32,048 nucleotides of DNA. It comes from an uncultured Oscillospiraceae bacterium. GTDB lineage: Bacteria > Bacillota > Clostridia > Oscillospirales > Acutalibacteraceae. This document shows, one piece after another, positions 6,278 to 14,175 of the stretch. Position 1 is the first letter of the stretch; every line of letters begins with the position of its first letter. The notes under the pieces are model-generated. The model searched no databases, had not been told where the DNA came from, and saw only the letters and a list, made by a program, of their open reading frames with translations. The stretch is from assembly GCA_900540535.1 (NCBI GenBank), contig UQGM01000030.1, positions 1-32,048 of the forward strand, read 5' to 3'. Position numbers and translations under genes: made by a program.

Positions 6278-8146
6278 TTAATAATATGAAACGTTTGTGT
6301 TTTCAAATACGCTTTCTTTTCTCTCAGAAATGAATTCATCATTATAGAAGTTGCTTCTTTCATTAAGCTGTTTGTTTACTTCTTCAAGAGTATTGCGCTC
6401 AATAAGAGTTTTTTCCGATGAGAAAAGGTTTGTTCCCAATCCTAAACGTTCTCCCTCAATTTTTACTCCCATTGATGCAAGTATAGTTGGGAAGAAATCA
6501 AATGGTGCGTACTGACGGCCTGTTGTCTGTACTGGTTCAGCTCCGGCGTTTAAGAAGATATTAACTACGCTTCTTCTGAATTTAGGATCATAGCTTTTAA
6601 AGAAGTTTTGGTCCATGCTCAGATGATCTCCCGTTATAACGATGGTTGTGTTTTCATAGAAATCCTGCTGCTGAATCCAGCGAATAAATTTAGTTGCTTC
6701 TTTCTGTGAATAGAAAATAGCATTAGCGTACGGCTTATCAAATTTCTTTTCAGCTTTGGGGCTGAGATACCCGTCGGGGAAGTGAGTATCGGCAGTTTCC
6801 ATTTCGAAGTGGAACGGTTTTCCAGTAGCGGCAAGTCTGAGAATTTCATCCTTTGCAAATTCATAGAGCTTATCGTCTTCGTAACCCCACCAAACGTAAT
6901 AATCTTTTGGTATAAGGCCTTTTTCTTTTATTGCCTTATAGTCCATTATGTTAAAGTCACCGTGCGAAGTGAAATAAGTTGTCAAGCCGCCAAAATCAGA
7001 ATCAGCACCGAACATTATTGTTTGTTCATAGCCCTGCGCTTCGAGAATGTCACCTAAGCCTATTACACCGGGAAGGAAATATCCTGAACGTCCATAGGAA
7101 TTTCCGTCCATAGGTATTTTAAGCGGAATGCCGTTTTCCATATTTACCATTGCTGCAACAGACCAACTGGATCCTACTGTTACAGTTGGGCCACCAAATT
7201 TTTCCTTGGTGTCGTGATGAGTAAAGTTAATACCTTCTTTTGCAACTTTGAGTAAATCGGGCATTAATTCTTTATCGTGTCCGCCGTGCTCCTTTGAAAA
7301 ATATGAATTTTCCATTGACTCAAGGTATATATGTATAAGATTGCGTTTCTTTTCGGGAAACTGTAATTTTACATCTCTTGGATCAACATAATTATCTTGA
7401 ATATATGAAGAGTCAGAGACATATGCATGATACACCTGTACTAAATCAAATTTGATTATTCCAAAAGAAAGGCCGCCTATGAATATCAGTACAGACAGAA
7501 TAAAACACATAACAGAGCGGATAAATTTATTAAGTAAAAGAATTTTACTGCCATTGAGTCTGTTAAAGAAGAGTTTATAGGGTGAAAAAACAAACATTGA
7601 AAACACCGTTGTAAGGAGAGCGGTTTGAAAAACAGGTCTCTCAAAAATTGTAACGGCAATATCACTGCTCGTTCCCACTACCGGAGATTTAAGGTTAACA
7701 AGGAACTGATCGGGAGTAATATCTCCGAATGTAGCTTTTCCCCAAATGGTAGCAGTAAATAAAGCAGCTCCAAGAGCGAAAAATACAATGGATAAAATGC
7801 TGAGCACCTTTGTTCTTGTGCTGCGTTTATCCTCAGTGCGTATGTATTCGAGTCTCTTTTCGAGCAGTAATTTTACGAAAAGAGTTGCAAGTCCGACTAA
7901 AGCAGCGAATGCGATATATTTAATCGGATAAAAAGGACCGTGGAGTTCAGTGTAAAATACGTTCTGAATTTTCAGTACGTATTTCATCAGTGCAAGTGAT
8001 AAAAGGTTAATAAGTAATGAGTTTTCAGCAAATGTTCTTATCATAGATAAAATTTGCTGTTTTTTGGAATCGTGTTCTTTTTTAATAAGTAACACTTCAG
8101 CAGCTGTAAAAACGATGCCGATAAGAATGCAGTAAAGTAAAAGCAT
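6278..8146 (-). CDS. LTA synthase/OpgB-like phosphoglycerol transferase
   Basis: This 622-residue membrane sulfatase-fold enzyme probably transfers glycerol-phosphate from phosphatidylglycerol to lipoteichoic acid or a related extracellular glycopolymer. Five N-terminal helices (to about residue 240) precede the extracellular alkaline-phosphatase-type domain, the LtaS layout. Visible metal and catalytic motifs are NLIHIYLES (E276), GSSWSVAAM with S329 at the expected nucleophile position, and TGDH (D507, H508). Family members normally have Thr at the nucleophile position, so Ser here is notable but chemically tolerable. ATG 8146 is chosen over the upstream in-frame ATG 8215 because AAGGAGGAAGA lies just before it and a clear promoter (8181-8209) lies between the two ATGs. 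The GIPL and TGDH motifs resemble OpgB as much as LtaS, so the exact polymer is uncertain. Confidence 0.8.
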   Translation of the reverse strand: MLLLYCILIGIVFTAAEVLLIKKEHDSKKQQILSMIRTFAENSLLINLLSLALMKYVLKIQNVFYTELHGPFYPIKYIAFAALVGLATLFVKLLLEKRLEYIRTEDKRSTRTKVLSILSIVFFALGAALFTATIWGKATFGDITPDQFLVNLKSPVVGTSSDIAVTIFERPVFQTALLTTVFSMFVFSPYKLFFNRLNGSKILLLNKFIRSVMCFILSVLIFIGGLSFGIIKFDLVQVYHAYVSDSSYIQDNYVDPRDVKLQFPEKKRNLIHIYLESMENSYFSKEHGGHDKELMPDLLKVAKEGINFTHHDTKEKFGGPTVTVGSSWSVAAMVNMENGIPLKIPMDGNSYGRSGYFLPGVIGLGDILEAQGYEQTIMFGADSDFGGLTTYFTSHGDFNIMDYKAIKEKGLIPKDYYVWWGYEDDKLYEFAKDEILRLAATGKPFHFEMETADTHFPDGYLSPKAEKKFDKPYANAIFYSQKEATKFIRWIQQQDFYENTTIVITGDHLSMDQNFFKSYDPKFRRSVVNIFLNAGAEPVQTTGRQYAPFDFFPTILASMGVKIEGERLGLGTNLFSSEKTLIERNTLEEVNKQLNERSNFYNDEFISERKESVFENTNVSYY

Positions 8147-8180
8147 TTCTTCCTCCTTGAATTTGTATTTGTGTTCCGTA

Positions 8181-8209
8181 ATGATACCATGAATATTGTA
8201 GAAATACAA
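8181..8209 (-). promoter_or_regulatory. Sigma-A promoter of the phosphoglycerol transferase gene
   Basis: On the minus strand TTGTAT (8209-8204), a 17-bp spacer and TATCAT (8186-8181) with an upstream TGG give an extended -10 promoter. The -35 lies in a small palindrome, TTGTA-GAAA-TACAA (8196-8209), which may be an operator. The expected transcript start is close to 8174, downstream of ATG 8215, and so supports the 8146 start. Confidence 0.7.
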
Positions 8210-8322
8210 CTGCATATCTCTTTATTTTTGTACTATTTTGTGTAGATTTGTCGAAAGATTTATTTAATAAGTACAAGTTAAACGCAATTTATGTGTGACT
8301 TATTAAATTATAGAGAAAAGCG

Positions 8323-8351
8323 TTGCTTTTATTAAGATTATGTAGTAAACT
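8323..8351 (+). promoter_or_regulatory. Sigma-A promoter of the pnuC-like gene
   Basis: TTGCTT (8323-8328), a 17-bp spacer and TAAACT (8346-8351) fit a sigma-A promoter. The predicted start, near 8357, coincides with the 5' edge of the structured leader. Confidence 0.6.
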
Positions 8352-8356
8352 TTAGT

Positions 8357-8458
8357 GGTTAACTGCCACCGGGTAGTAGATGCAATAGCATCCGTTTACA
8401 CATCGTTAGGTCTTTGAAGATGTGTGCGGGTGTTTATTTTTTTGGAGGTTTTGCATTT
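8357..8458 (+). ncRNA. Structured 5' leader with attenuator-like terminator (candidate riboswitch)
   Basis: The roughly 100-nt leader holds consecutive hairpins: ACTGCC (8362-8367) with GGTAGT (8372-8377) around ACCG; GATGC (8379-8383) with GCATC (8388-8392) around AATA; and a long stem of CCG...ACACATC (8392-8404) with GATGTGT...CGG (8419-8429), followed by a U-rich tract to 8442 and then the GGAGG site (8444-8448). The third hairpin plus the U-tract looks like an intrinsic terminator placed before the start codon. It shares bases with hairpin 2, so the two could be alternatives. GTGG (8356-8359) can also pair with CCAC (8366-8369), competing with hairpin 1. This is the layout of a transcription-attenuation riboswitch. 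I do not recognise a TPP, FMN or preQ1 consensus. NAD+-II (the pnuC motif) is a candidate by gene context only. Confidence 0.5.
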
Positions 8459-9163
8459 ATGTTCAGAATAAAGGATGCAATAAATTATTTTTCGAAGGCT
8501 GAAATAATTCTGTGGCTTTCTTCAGTTACGTTTATTCTCTTTTCCTTTTTGATTTTTGACAGAGGTAATTATATAACTCTCGCAGCCTCTTTGATTGGAG
8601 CAACTTCTCTTATTTTCTGTGCAAAGGGAAATCCCATAGGTCAGCTTCTGATGATAGTTTTCAGTGTCCTTTACGGAATTATCTCATTTACCTTTGCTTA
8701 TTACGGCGAAATGATAACCTATCTCGGAATGACTGCTCCCATGGCGGTATTTGCGCTTATTTCTTGGCTTAAAAATCCTTATAACGGTAATAAGTCTGAA
8801 GTCAAAGTGAATACGATCAGCCGCTTGGAAATAATATTTATGCTCGTTTTAGCAGCTGTCGTAACAGGTGTTTTCTACTTCATTTTAAAATTTTTCAATA
8901 CCGCAAATCTGCTTCCCAGTACTCTTTCGGTAACTACAAGTTTTATCGCAGTTTATCTTACTTTCAGACGAAGCCCCTATTTTCCTCTTGCCTATGCTGC
9001 AAATGATCTTGTGCTGATTGTTTTATGGATACTCGCTTCCTTGTCCGACAGCTCATATATATCCGTTGTCATATGTTTTGTGATGTTTCTTGCAAATGAT
9101 ATTTACGGATTTATAAGCTGGATAAAAATGAGCAAACGTCAAGCCCAAGAGATGGCAGCTTGA
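8459..9163 (+). CDS. PnuC-family vitamin/nicotinamide riboside transporter
   Basis: A 234-residue polytopic membrane protein with about seven hydrophobic segments, of PnuC type by its overall pattern: paired polar/aromatic motifs in ANDLVLIVLWILAS, FLANDIYGFISWIKM and the earlier AFALISWLKNPY. PnuC proteins import nicotinamide riboside by facilitated diffusion, trapped by phosphorylation in the cytosol. Related PnuT and PnuX carry thiamine and riboflavin, and the sequence alone does not decide the substrate. ATG 8459 is preferred over the in-frame ATG 8414 because GGAGG (8444-8448) sits 10 bases upstream and the 8414 codon falls inside the leader hairpin. The gene stands alone, divergent from the phosphoglycerol transferase, and ends at a bidirectional terminator. 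nadABC in the same window fits a nicotinamide-type substrate, by inference. Confidence 0.7.
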   Translation: MFRIKDAINYFSKAEIILWLSSVTFILFSFLIFDRGNYITLAASLIGATSLIFCAKGNPIGQLLMIVFSVLYGIISFTFAYYGEMITYLGMTAPMAVFALISWLKNPYNGNKSEVKVNTISRLEIIFMLVLAAVVTGVFYFILKFFNTANLLPSTLSVTTSFIAVYLTFRRSPYFPLAYAANDLVLIVLWILASLSDSSYISVVICFVMFLANDIYGFISWIKMSKRQAQEMAA

Positions 9164-9171
9164 AAATGCAA

Positions 9172-9198
9172 AAAAGCGGCGTGTTATACGCCGCTTTT
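9172..9198. terminator. Bidirectional terminator
   Basis: AAAAGCGGCGT (9172-9182) pairs with ACGCCGCTTTT (9188-9198) around a 5-nt loop, between two convergent genes. The A and T flanks serve both strands. Confidence 0.85.
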
Positions 9199-9226
9199 AA
9201 TCGTTAGCTAAATGATCTGTTTTCTG

Positions 9227-9673
9227 TCAGTTTATGATTCTGAATTTGCCTATAAGAGGAAGCTCTTTGAATTGTCCGTTCAAAGCATTGACAATGCCCA
9301 TTACAAAGCAAACTGCACAGAAAAGTCCCCAAATCCATCCGATAACAGGGATTACCGAAAAGAAGGCAAACAGGGTTAAAAGAAGAGACTGATTTGCATG
9401 GAAACGGATAAATCTTGAATTTGGAGCTGCAACAAGTGCGAGTATGATCATGCCGCTTATGTATCCCAGTGCTGCCAGATTTTTATTGGCGGCTACATCA
9501 GCCTGCATATTGTAATCATCAAAGGGCTGCTGAAACTGCTGTGCCTGTGGCTGCGGCTGTGATTGCTGATACTGTGGCTGGGGTTCGGGAGATGAAAATT
9601 TCGCTCCGCAGACCGTGCAGAAAAGGGCATTGTCGTCTAACTGACTGCCGCATACGTTACAGATTTTGCTCAT
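9227..9673 (-). CDS. Zinc-ribbon, DUF4870-like membrane protein
   Basis: A 148-residue protein of unknown role. An N-terminal zinc ribbon (CNVCG ... CTVCG, two CxxC pairs about 17 residues apart) is followed by a glutamine/proline-rich linker (about residues 35-62) and a membrane domain. That domain, with FIRFHANQSLLL, a PVIGWIWG turn and a final ELPLIGKFRII, resembles DUF4870/Tic20-like proteins. The ATG at 9673 is chosen because AAAGGAGG lies 7 bases upstream; an earlier in-frame ATG at 9703 sits before that ribosome site. A perfect small hairpin (AAAAGAC-ATA-GTCTTTT, 9695-9711) and a TATAAT-like -10 (9721-9716, minus) lie upstream. The gene is monocistronic and convergent with the pnuC-like gene. 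No enzymatic function can be read from it. Confidence 0.7.
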   Translation of the reverse strand: MSKICNVCGSQLDDNALFCTVCGAKFSSPEPQPQYQQSQPQPQAQQFQQPFDDYNMQADVAANKNLAALGYISGMIILALVAAPNSRFIRFHANQSLLLTLFAFFSVIPVIGWIWGLFCAVCFVMGIVNALNGQFKELPLIGKFRIIN

Positions 9674-9854
9674 AGGAAAACCTCCTTTAATATGAAAAGA
9701 CATAGTCTTTTTTTAATTATACATATTTTTTCAACACTTTACCATACTTTTTTAGAATTAATGCGAGATTTCTTATACAAATCATGTAAAAAATTAATTT
9801 AAGGCTGTTTGATTGCCTTATTTTTTCAGCATAGAATAACCCTTTTACTTTCTC

Positions 9855-9884
9855 TTGCACATATTGATCTGTTTATGATAAAAT
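9855..9884 (+). promoter_or_regulatory. Possible promoter of lepA
   Basis: TTGCAC (9855-9860), an 18-bp spacer and TAAAAT (9879-9884) give a plausible sigma-A promoter. A perfect TATAAT at 9936-9941 is an alternative, but it has no good -35 and would leave almost no leader before the ribosome site at 9951. Nothing else recognisable lies in 9704-9963. Confidence 0.4.
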
Positions 9885-9963
9885 AACTATATTATGTAAT
9901 TTTTTGAAATGGCGTACTTTTAGGTGTGCCGTAGGTATAATTGACAATCAGAGGTGAACGGTT

Positions 9964-11775
9964 TTGGCAATACCCAAAAGCAATATCAGAAACTTTTCAA
10001 TAATTGCCCATATAGACCACGGAAAATCCACGTTGGCGGACAGGCTTCTTGAAGTTACAAATTCCGTAGCTTTAAGGGATATGACAGCCCAGCTTCTTGA
10101 CAATATGGATCTTGAGCGTGAGCGTGGAATTACAATCAAAGCCCATGCCGTAAAGCTTAACTATAAGGCAAAGGACGGTGAGGAGTATGAGCTTAATCTT
10201 ATTGACACTCCCGGACACGTTGACTTTAACTATGAGGTTTCAAGATCCCTTGCCGCCTGTGAGGGAGCAGTGCTTATTGTTGACGCTTCACAGGGCATTG
10301 AGGCGCAGACTTTGGCAAACACATATCTTGCCCTTGACCACGATCTTGAAATAGTTCCCGTAATAAATAAAATTGACCTTCCGGCAGCCGATCCCGAAAG
10401 AGTTGCCCATGAGGTTGAGGATATTATCGGAATACCCTGTCTGGATGCTCCGAGGGTTTCGGCTAAAACAGGAGAAAATGTAGAGCAGGTTCTCGAAAGA
10501 ATAGTTTCCGATATACCGGCTCCTGAGGGAGATGAAACAAAACCCCTTAAGGCTCTTGTATTTGATTCTGTTTATGACAGCTACCGTGGAGTTATAGTAT
10601 ATGTGCGTATTAAGGACGGAAAGATAAAAGCCGGAGATACAATGCGCATGATGGCCACGGGAGCACAGTTTACTGTTGTAGAGGTAGGCTGTATGAGAGC
10701 TACCAGCATGGAGCCTATGGACGAACTCAGAGCCGGCGACGTTGGATATATCACAGCTTCAATTAAGACAGTAAGCGATGCAAGAGTCGGTGATACCGTA
10801 ACCCTTGCCACTAATCCCGCTGCTGAACCTCTTCCCGGATACCGTCAGGTAAACCCCATGGTTTTCTGCGGAGTTTATCCTGCTGACGGAGCCGATTACG
10901 AAAATCTTCGTGATGCTCTCGAAAAGCTTCAGCTTAATGATGCATCCCTTTCCTATGAGCCTGAAACTTCCGGCGCATTGGGATTTGGTTTCAGATGCGG
11001 ATTTTTGGGACTTCTCCACCTTGAGATAATTCAGGAACGTCTTGAAAGAGAATATAACCTTGACCTTGTAACTACAATTCCCAGCGTTGTCTACCGAGTT
11101 CATCTCACTGACGGCAGTGTAATAAATGTTGATAACCCAACCCATTATCCGGATCCGGCAGTTATCGACTACTGCGAGGAGCCTATGACCAATGCTCATA
11201 TTTACGCTCCGCCGGATTATGTAGGCGCAATCATGGATCTTTGTCAGGACAGACGAGGAGTATTTAAGGATATGACCTATCTTGCTCCCGACAGAGTTGA
11301 TATACACTATGAGCTTCCCCTTAACGAAATCATCTACGATTTCTTTGATGTGCTCAAATCACGCACAAGGGGCTACGCTTCCTTTGACTATGAAATCGAC
11401 AAATATAACCGTTCACAGCTTGTAAAGCTCGATGTACTTCTTAACGGCGATATTGTGGATGCCCTTTCCTTTATTATCCATTCCGATAAAGCTTATTCGA
11501 GAGCGAGAAAAATCGCTGAAAAGCTTAAGGAAAATATTCCACGTCAGATGTTTGAAATTCCCATACAGCTTGCAGTTGGCGGAAAGGTTATAGCAAGAGA
11601 AACAGTAAAGGCAATGCGTAAGGACGTTCTTGCAAAATGCTACGGCGGCGATATTACCAGAAAGAAAAAGCTTCTTGAAAAACAGAAGGAAGGTAAAAAG
11701 CGTATGCGTCACTTCGGTACCGTTGAGGTTCCCCAGGAGGCATTTATGGCTGTTCTCAAGCTTGACGACGAATAA
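9964..11775 (+). CDS. lepA: Elongation factor 4 (LepA), ribosome-associated GTPase
   Basis: This 603-residue translational GTPase back-translocates or remodels stalled ribosomes and has been tied to 30S assembly. The G domain shows G1 AHIDHGKST, G3 DTPGHVDF and G4 NKIDLP near the N-terminus. The LepA-specific C-terminal region ends with RQMFEIPIQLAVGGKVIARE, AKCYGGDITRKKKLLEKQKE and GKKRMRHFG. The full length matches the family (about 600). The start is TTG 9964, with GAGGTG at 9951-9956; the next residues, AIPKSNIRNFSIIAH, match normal LepA N-termini. It is followed by its own terminator and then the separately promoted htpG. Confidence 0.97.
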   Translation: MAIPKSNIRNFSIIAHIDHGKSTLADRLLEVTNSVALRDMTAQLLDNMDLERERGITIKAHAVKLNYKAKDGEEYELNLIDTPGHVDFNYEVSRSLAACEGAVLIVDASQGIEAQTLANTYLALDHDLEIVPVINKIDLPAADPERVAHEVEDIIGIPCLDAPRVSAKTGENVEQVLERIVSDIPAPEGDETKPLKALVFDSVYDSYRGVIVYVRIKDGKIKAGDTMRMMATGAQFTVVEVGCMRATSMEPMDELRAGDVGYITASIKTVSDARVGDTVTLATNPAAEPLPGYRQVNPMVFCGVYPADGADYENLRDALEKLQLNDASLSYEPETSGALGFGFRCGFLGLLHLEIIQERLEREYNLDLVTTIPSVVYRVHLTDGSVINVDNPTHYPDPAVIDYCEEPMTNAHIYAPPDYVGAIMDLCQDRRGVFKDMTYLAPDRVDIHYELPLNEIIYDFFDVLKSRTRGYASFDYEIDKYNRSQLVKLDVLLNGDIVDALSFIIHSDKAYSRARKIAEKLKENIPRQMFEIPIQLAVGGKVIARETVKAMRKDVLAKCYGGDITRKKKLLEKQKEGKKRMRHFGTVEVPQEAFMAVLKLDDE

Positions 11776-11783
11776 TATTAATT

Positions 11784-11816
11784 CACGGTGTTTTCTTTTG
11801 AAGGCACCGTGTTTTA
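11784..11816 (+). terminator. Terminator after lepA
   Basis: CACGGTG (11784-11790) pairs with CACCGTG (11805-11811) around a 14-nt loop that may add a TTC/GAA pairing. It is followed by TTTTAAT. It is moderately strong and lies 8 bases past the lepA stop. Confidence 0.65.
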
Positions 11817-11870
11817 ATGCCGTAAAATTATTTTATTATAAAATCACTTCCAATATTTACAATTTGTTAA

Positions 11871-11899
11871 TTGAAATAGGATGAAAATAGTTGTATGAT
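11871..11899 (+). promoter_or_regulatory. Sigma-A promoter of htpG
   Basis: TTGAAA (11871-11876), exactly 17 bp and TATGAT (11894-11899) form a strong vegetative promoter. Transcription would begin around 11906, inside the CIRCE element. Confidence 0.85.
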
Positions 11900-11902
11900 A
11901 AA

Positions 11903-11929
11903 TTAGCACTCAAAGATAGAGAGTGCTAA
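11903..11929 (+). promoter_or_regulatory. CIRCE operator (HrcA binding site)
   Basis: TTAGCACTC (11903-11911), nine bases, then GAGTGCTAA (11921-11929) matches the CIRCE consensus perfectly. It starts 4 bases after the -10 and spans the predicted start site. HrcA bound here would block htpG in the absence of heat or folding stress. Confidence 0.95.
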
Positions 11930-11955
11930 TTTTACATTATAAAGGGGATATCACA

Positions 11956-13869
11956 ATGGAAAAACAACAGTTTAAGGCGGAGTCAAAGCGTCTGTTGGAT
12001 TTGATGATTCACTCCATATATACAAACAGAGAAATCTTTCTCAGAGAGCTTATTTCAAACGCCAGCGATGCAGAGGACAAGCTCTGCTATCTTGCATTGA
12101 CCGATGAAAATGTAGGCATGACAAGGGATGATTTTGAAATAAGAATCACAGCCGATAAGGATAACCGCACCCTTACTGTTTCCGATAACGGTATCGGTAT
12201 GGATAAAAAAGCCCTTGAAGATAACCTTGGCGTAATTGCAAAGAGCGGTTCTCTTCAGTTTAAGCAGGAACATGCTGGCGAAGAGGGCAATGCCAATGAT
12301 GTTGATATTATCGGTCAGTTCGGCGTAGGCTTCTATTCAGCATTTATGGTAAGTGATAAGGTAACCGTTGTAAGCCGTGCCTATGGCAGCGATACAGCAT
12401 ACTGCTGGGAGTCCGAGGGCGAGGACGGATACACAATCACTGAATGTGAAAAGGATACTGTAGGTACAGACGTTATAATGCATATTAAAGCAGACGGAGA
12501 AGAGGATAAATATTCCGAATTCCTTGAAGAATACACTCTCCGTTCACTTGTAAAGAAATATTCTGACTACATTCATTTCCCCATTAAAATGGATGTAACA
12601 AAGAGCCGTCCCGTTCAGAAGGCTGAGGGTGAAGAGGATAAAGACGAAGCGCCCAAGTACGAAACATATACGGAAACAGAAACCCTCAACAGCATGGTTC
12701 CCCTCTGGCATAAGAATAAGAGCGAGGTAACCCAGGAGGAGTATAACAGCTTCTATAAGGATATGTTTATGGATTACGAAGATCCTATCCTTACAATAAG
12801 TGTAAAGACTGACGGTATTGTTTCCTATGAAGCGTTGCTCTTTGTTCCCTCAAGAACCCCTTATGATTATTATACAAAGGACTATGAAAAGGGACTGAGA
12901 CTTTATTCAAGCGGCGTTATGATTATGGAAAAATGCGCCGATCTGCTTCCCGAGCATTTCCGCTTTGTAAAGGGTGTTGTGGATTCACAGGATCTCTCCC
13001 TTAATATTTCAAGAGAAATGCTCCAGCAGGACAGACAGCTTAAATCCATTGCTTCAAGCATTGAGAAGAAGATAAAGAGAGAGCTTTTAAAGCTCATGAA
13101 GGACGACAGAGAGAAGTACGAAAAGTTCTTCGAGAGCTTTGGCTTACAGCTTAAATACGGCGTTGTAAATGAGTTTGGAGCCAATAAGGAAATGCTCCGT
13201 GATCTGCTTATTTTCAGAACTTCCGAGAGCGCCAAGCCCATTACTCTTTCAGAGTATGAAGAGCGCATGAAGAGTGAGCAGAAGTATGTTTACTATGCCT
13301 GCGGTGAGACAGCTGCAAAAATTGCCGCACTTCCCCAGACAGAGTATGTACGTGAAAAGGGATATGAAATTCTTTATCTCACCGATGAAGTTGATGAGTT
13401 CGTCATGCAGATGCTCCACGATGTAAACGGCAAGGAGATTAAGTCGGTAAACGATGACGATATTGCCGATGATGGCGATAAAGAGAAGTCAGAAAAGGCT
13501 GACGAGGCAAATAAGGAACTTCTTGATTTCATGAAAGAAACTCTCGGCAGTGAGGTTGTAAAGGTAAAGATTTCAAATAAACTTAAAAATCATCCTGTAT
13601 TTCTCACCAGTGAAGGCGGAATAACTCTTGAAATGGAGAAATATTTTGCTAAAATGAAGACAGAGGGACCCATGAAAGCTCAGAAGGTGCTGGAGCTTAA
13701 CGGCGAGCACAAGATGTTTGAGGCTCTTAAAGATGCCTTTGCAAATGATAAAGAAAAGGCGGCAAAGCTTACAAAACTGCTTTATTCTCAGGCGCTGCTT
13801 ATTGCGGGCTTCTCCCTTGAAAATCCCACCGAGTATGCAGATCTTGTATGCTCACTTGTTACGGAGTAA
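11956..13869 (+). CDS. htpG: Molecular chaperone HtpG (bacterial Hsp90)
   Basis: This 637-residue ATP-dependent chaperone remodels client proteins in the cytoplasm. The GHKL ATPase domain shows ELISNASDA (motif with the ATP-contact Asn), DNGIGM, GVIAKSGS and IGQFGVGFYSAFMV. The middle domain carries LYSSGVMIM, RFVKGVVDS, DLSLNISREMLQ, and the C-terminal dimerisation part runs to the end. ATG 11956 is used, with AAAGGGG at 11941-11947; an upstream in-frame ATG-like extension to 11923 would begin inside CIRCE and is rejected. The gene is controlled by a perfect CIRCE site over its promoter. The following DUF1292 gene starts 12 bases beyond the stop and shares the transcript. The linker between N and middle domains is acidic, as usual. 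Confidence 0.96.
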   Translation: MEKQQFKAESKRLLDLMIHSIYTNREIFLRELISNASDAEDKLCYLALTDENVGMTRDDFEIRITADKDNRTLTVSDNGIGMDKKALEDNLGVIAKSGSLQFKQEHAGEEGNANDVDIIGQFGVGFYSAFMVSDKVTVVSRAYGSDTAYCWESEGEDGYTITECEKDTVGTDVIMHIKADGEEDKYSEFLEEYTLRSLVKKYSDYIHFPIKMDVTKSRPVQKAEGEEDKDEAPKYETYTETETLNSMVPLWHKNKSEVTQEEYNSFYKDMFMDYEDPILTISVKTDGIVSYEALLFVPSRTPYDYYTKDYEKGLRLYSSGVMIMEKCADLLPEHFRFVKGVVDSQDLSLNISREMLQQDRQLKSIASSIEKKIKRELLKLMKDDREKYEKFFESFGLQLKYGVVNEFGANKEMLRDLLIFRTSESAKPITLSEYEERMKSEQKYVYYACGETAAKIAALPQTEYVREKGYEILYLTDEVDEFVMQMLHDVNGKEIKSVNDDDIADDGDKEKSEKADEANKELLDFMKETLGSEVVKVKISNKLKNHPVFLTSEGGITLEMEKYFAKMKTEGPMKAQKVLELNGEHKMFEALKDAFANDKEKAAKLTKLLYSQALLIAGFSLENPTEYADLVCSLVTE

Positions 13870-13881
13870 GGAGGAACTTTC

Positions 13882-14163
13882 TTGAACGAAAACGACGGAA
13901 TAATAACCCTCACCGATGAAGAGGGGAACGACATTGATTTTCAGCTTCTTGATATAATCGAATACGAGGGCAGCGAATATGCAGCGCTGCTTCCCGTATC
14001 CGAAGGAGTTGAAAACGGCGAAAAGCAGGAAGTGCTGATTCTTCTTATCTGCGGAGAGGGCGACGAAGATGTTTCCTTTGAAGTTGTGGAAGATTTCGGA
14101 ACCGTAGAGAAAATTTTCGCCGTGTTTCGTGAAAGAAACTCAGATTTATTTAATTTTGAATAA
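13882..14163 (+). CDS. DUF1292 family small acidic protein
   Basis: A 93-residue, strongly acidic protein of the Firmicutes DUF1292 family, whose function is not known. The N-terminal half has the family pattern ITLTDEEGNDIDFQLLDIIEY followed by EYAALLPV, a probable beta-strand core, and the C-terminal half ends in an FxVVED-type strand and a short helix. TTG 13882 is the start: AAGGAGG (13868-13874) overlaps the htpG stop and lies 7 bases upstream. DUF1292 genes are more often found near alaS/ruvX-type genes; here the gene is the second cistron behind htpG, so it should also respond to HrcA. No cysteine or catalytic motif is seen. Confidence 0.8.
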   Translation: MNENDGIITLTDEEGNDIDFQLLDIIEYEGSEYAALLPVSEGVENGEKQEVLILLICGEGDEDVSFEVVEDFGTVEKIFAVFRERNSDLFNFE

Positions 14164-14175
14164 GCAAAAGAAAAG

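Noticed and set aside
8146..8215. Upstream ATG (8215) as the start of the phosphoglycerol transferase
   Set aside because: It has no ribosome site, adds a hydrophilic extension before the first helix, and lies upstream of the predicted transcript start.
8357..8458. TPP, FMN, preQ1 or THF riboswitch
   Set aside because: The conserved core strings of TPP, FMN and preQ1 riboswitches are not present. A short likeness to the THF element (GTAGATG and GCATCCG) is present but the stems and order do not fit.
10759..11307. A 182-codon open frame on the minus strand inside lepA
   Set aside because: It is antisense to a strongly conserved gene, has no family-like sequence, and is low in charged patterns expected for a real protein; it is a shadow frame.
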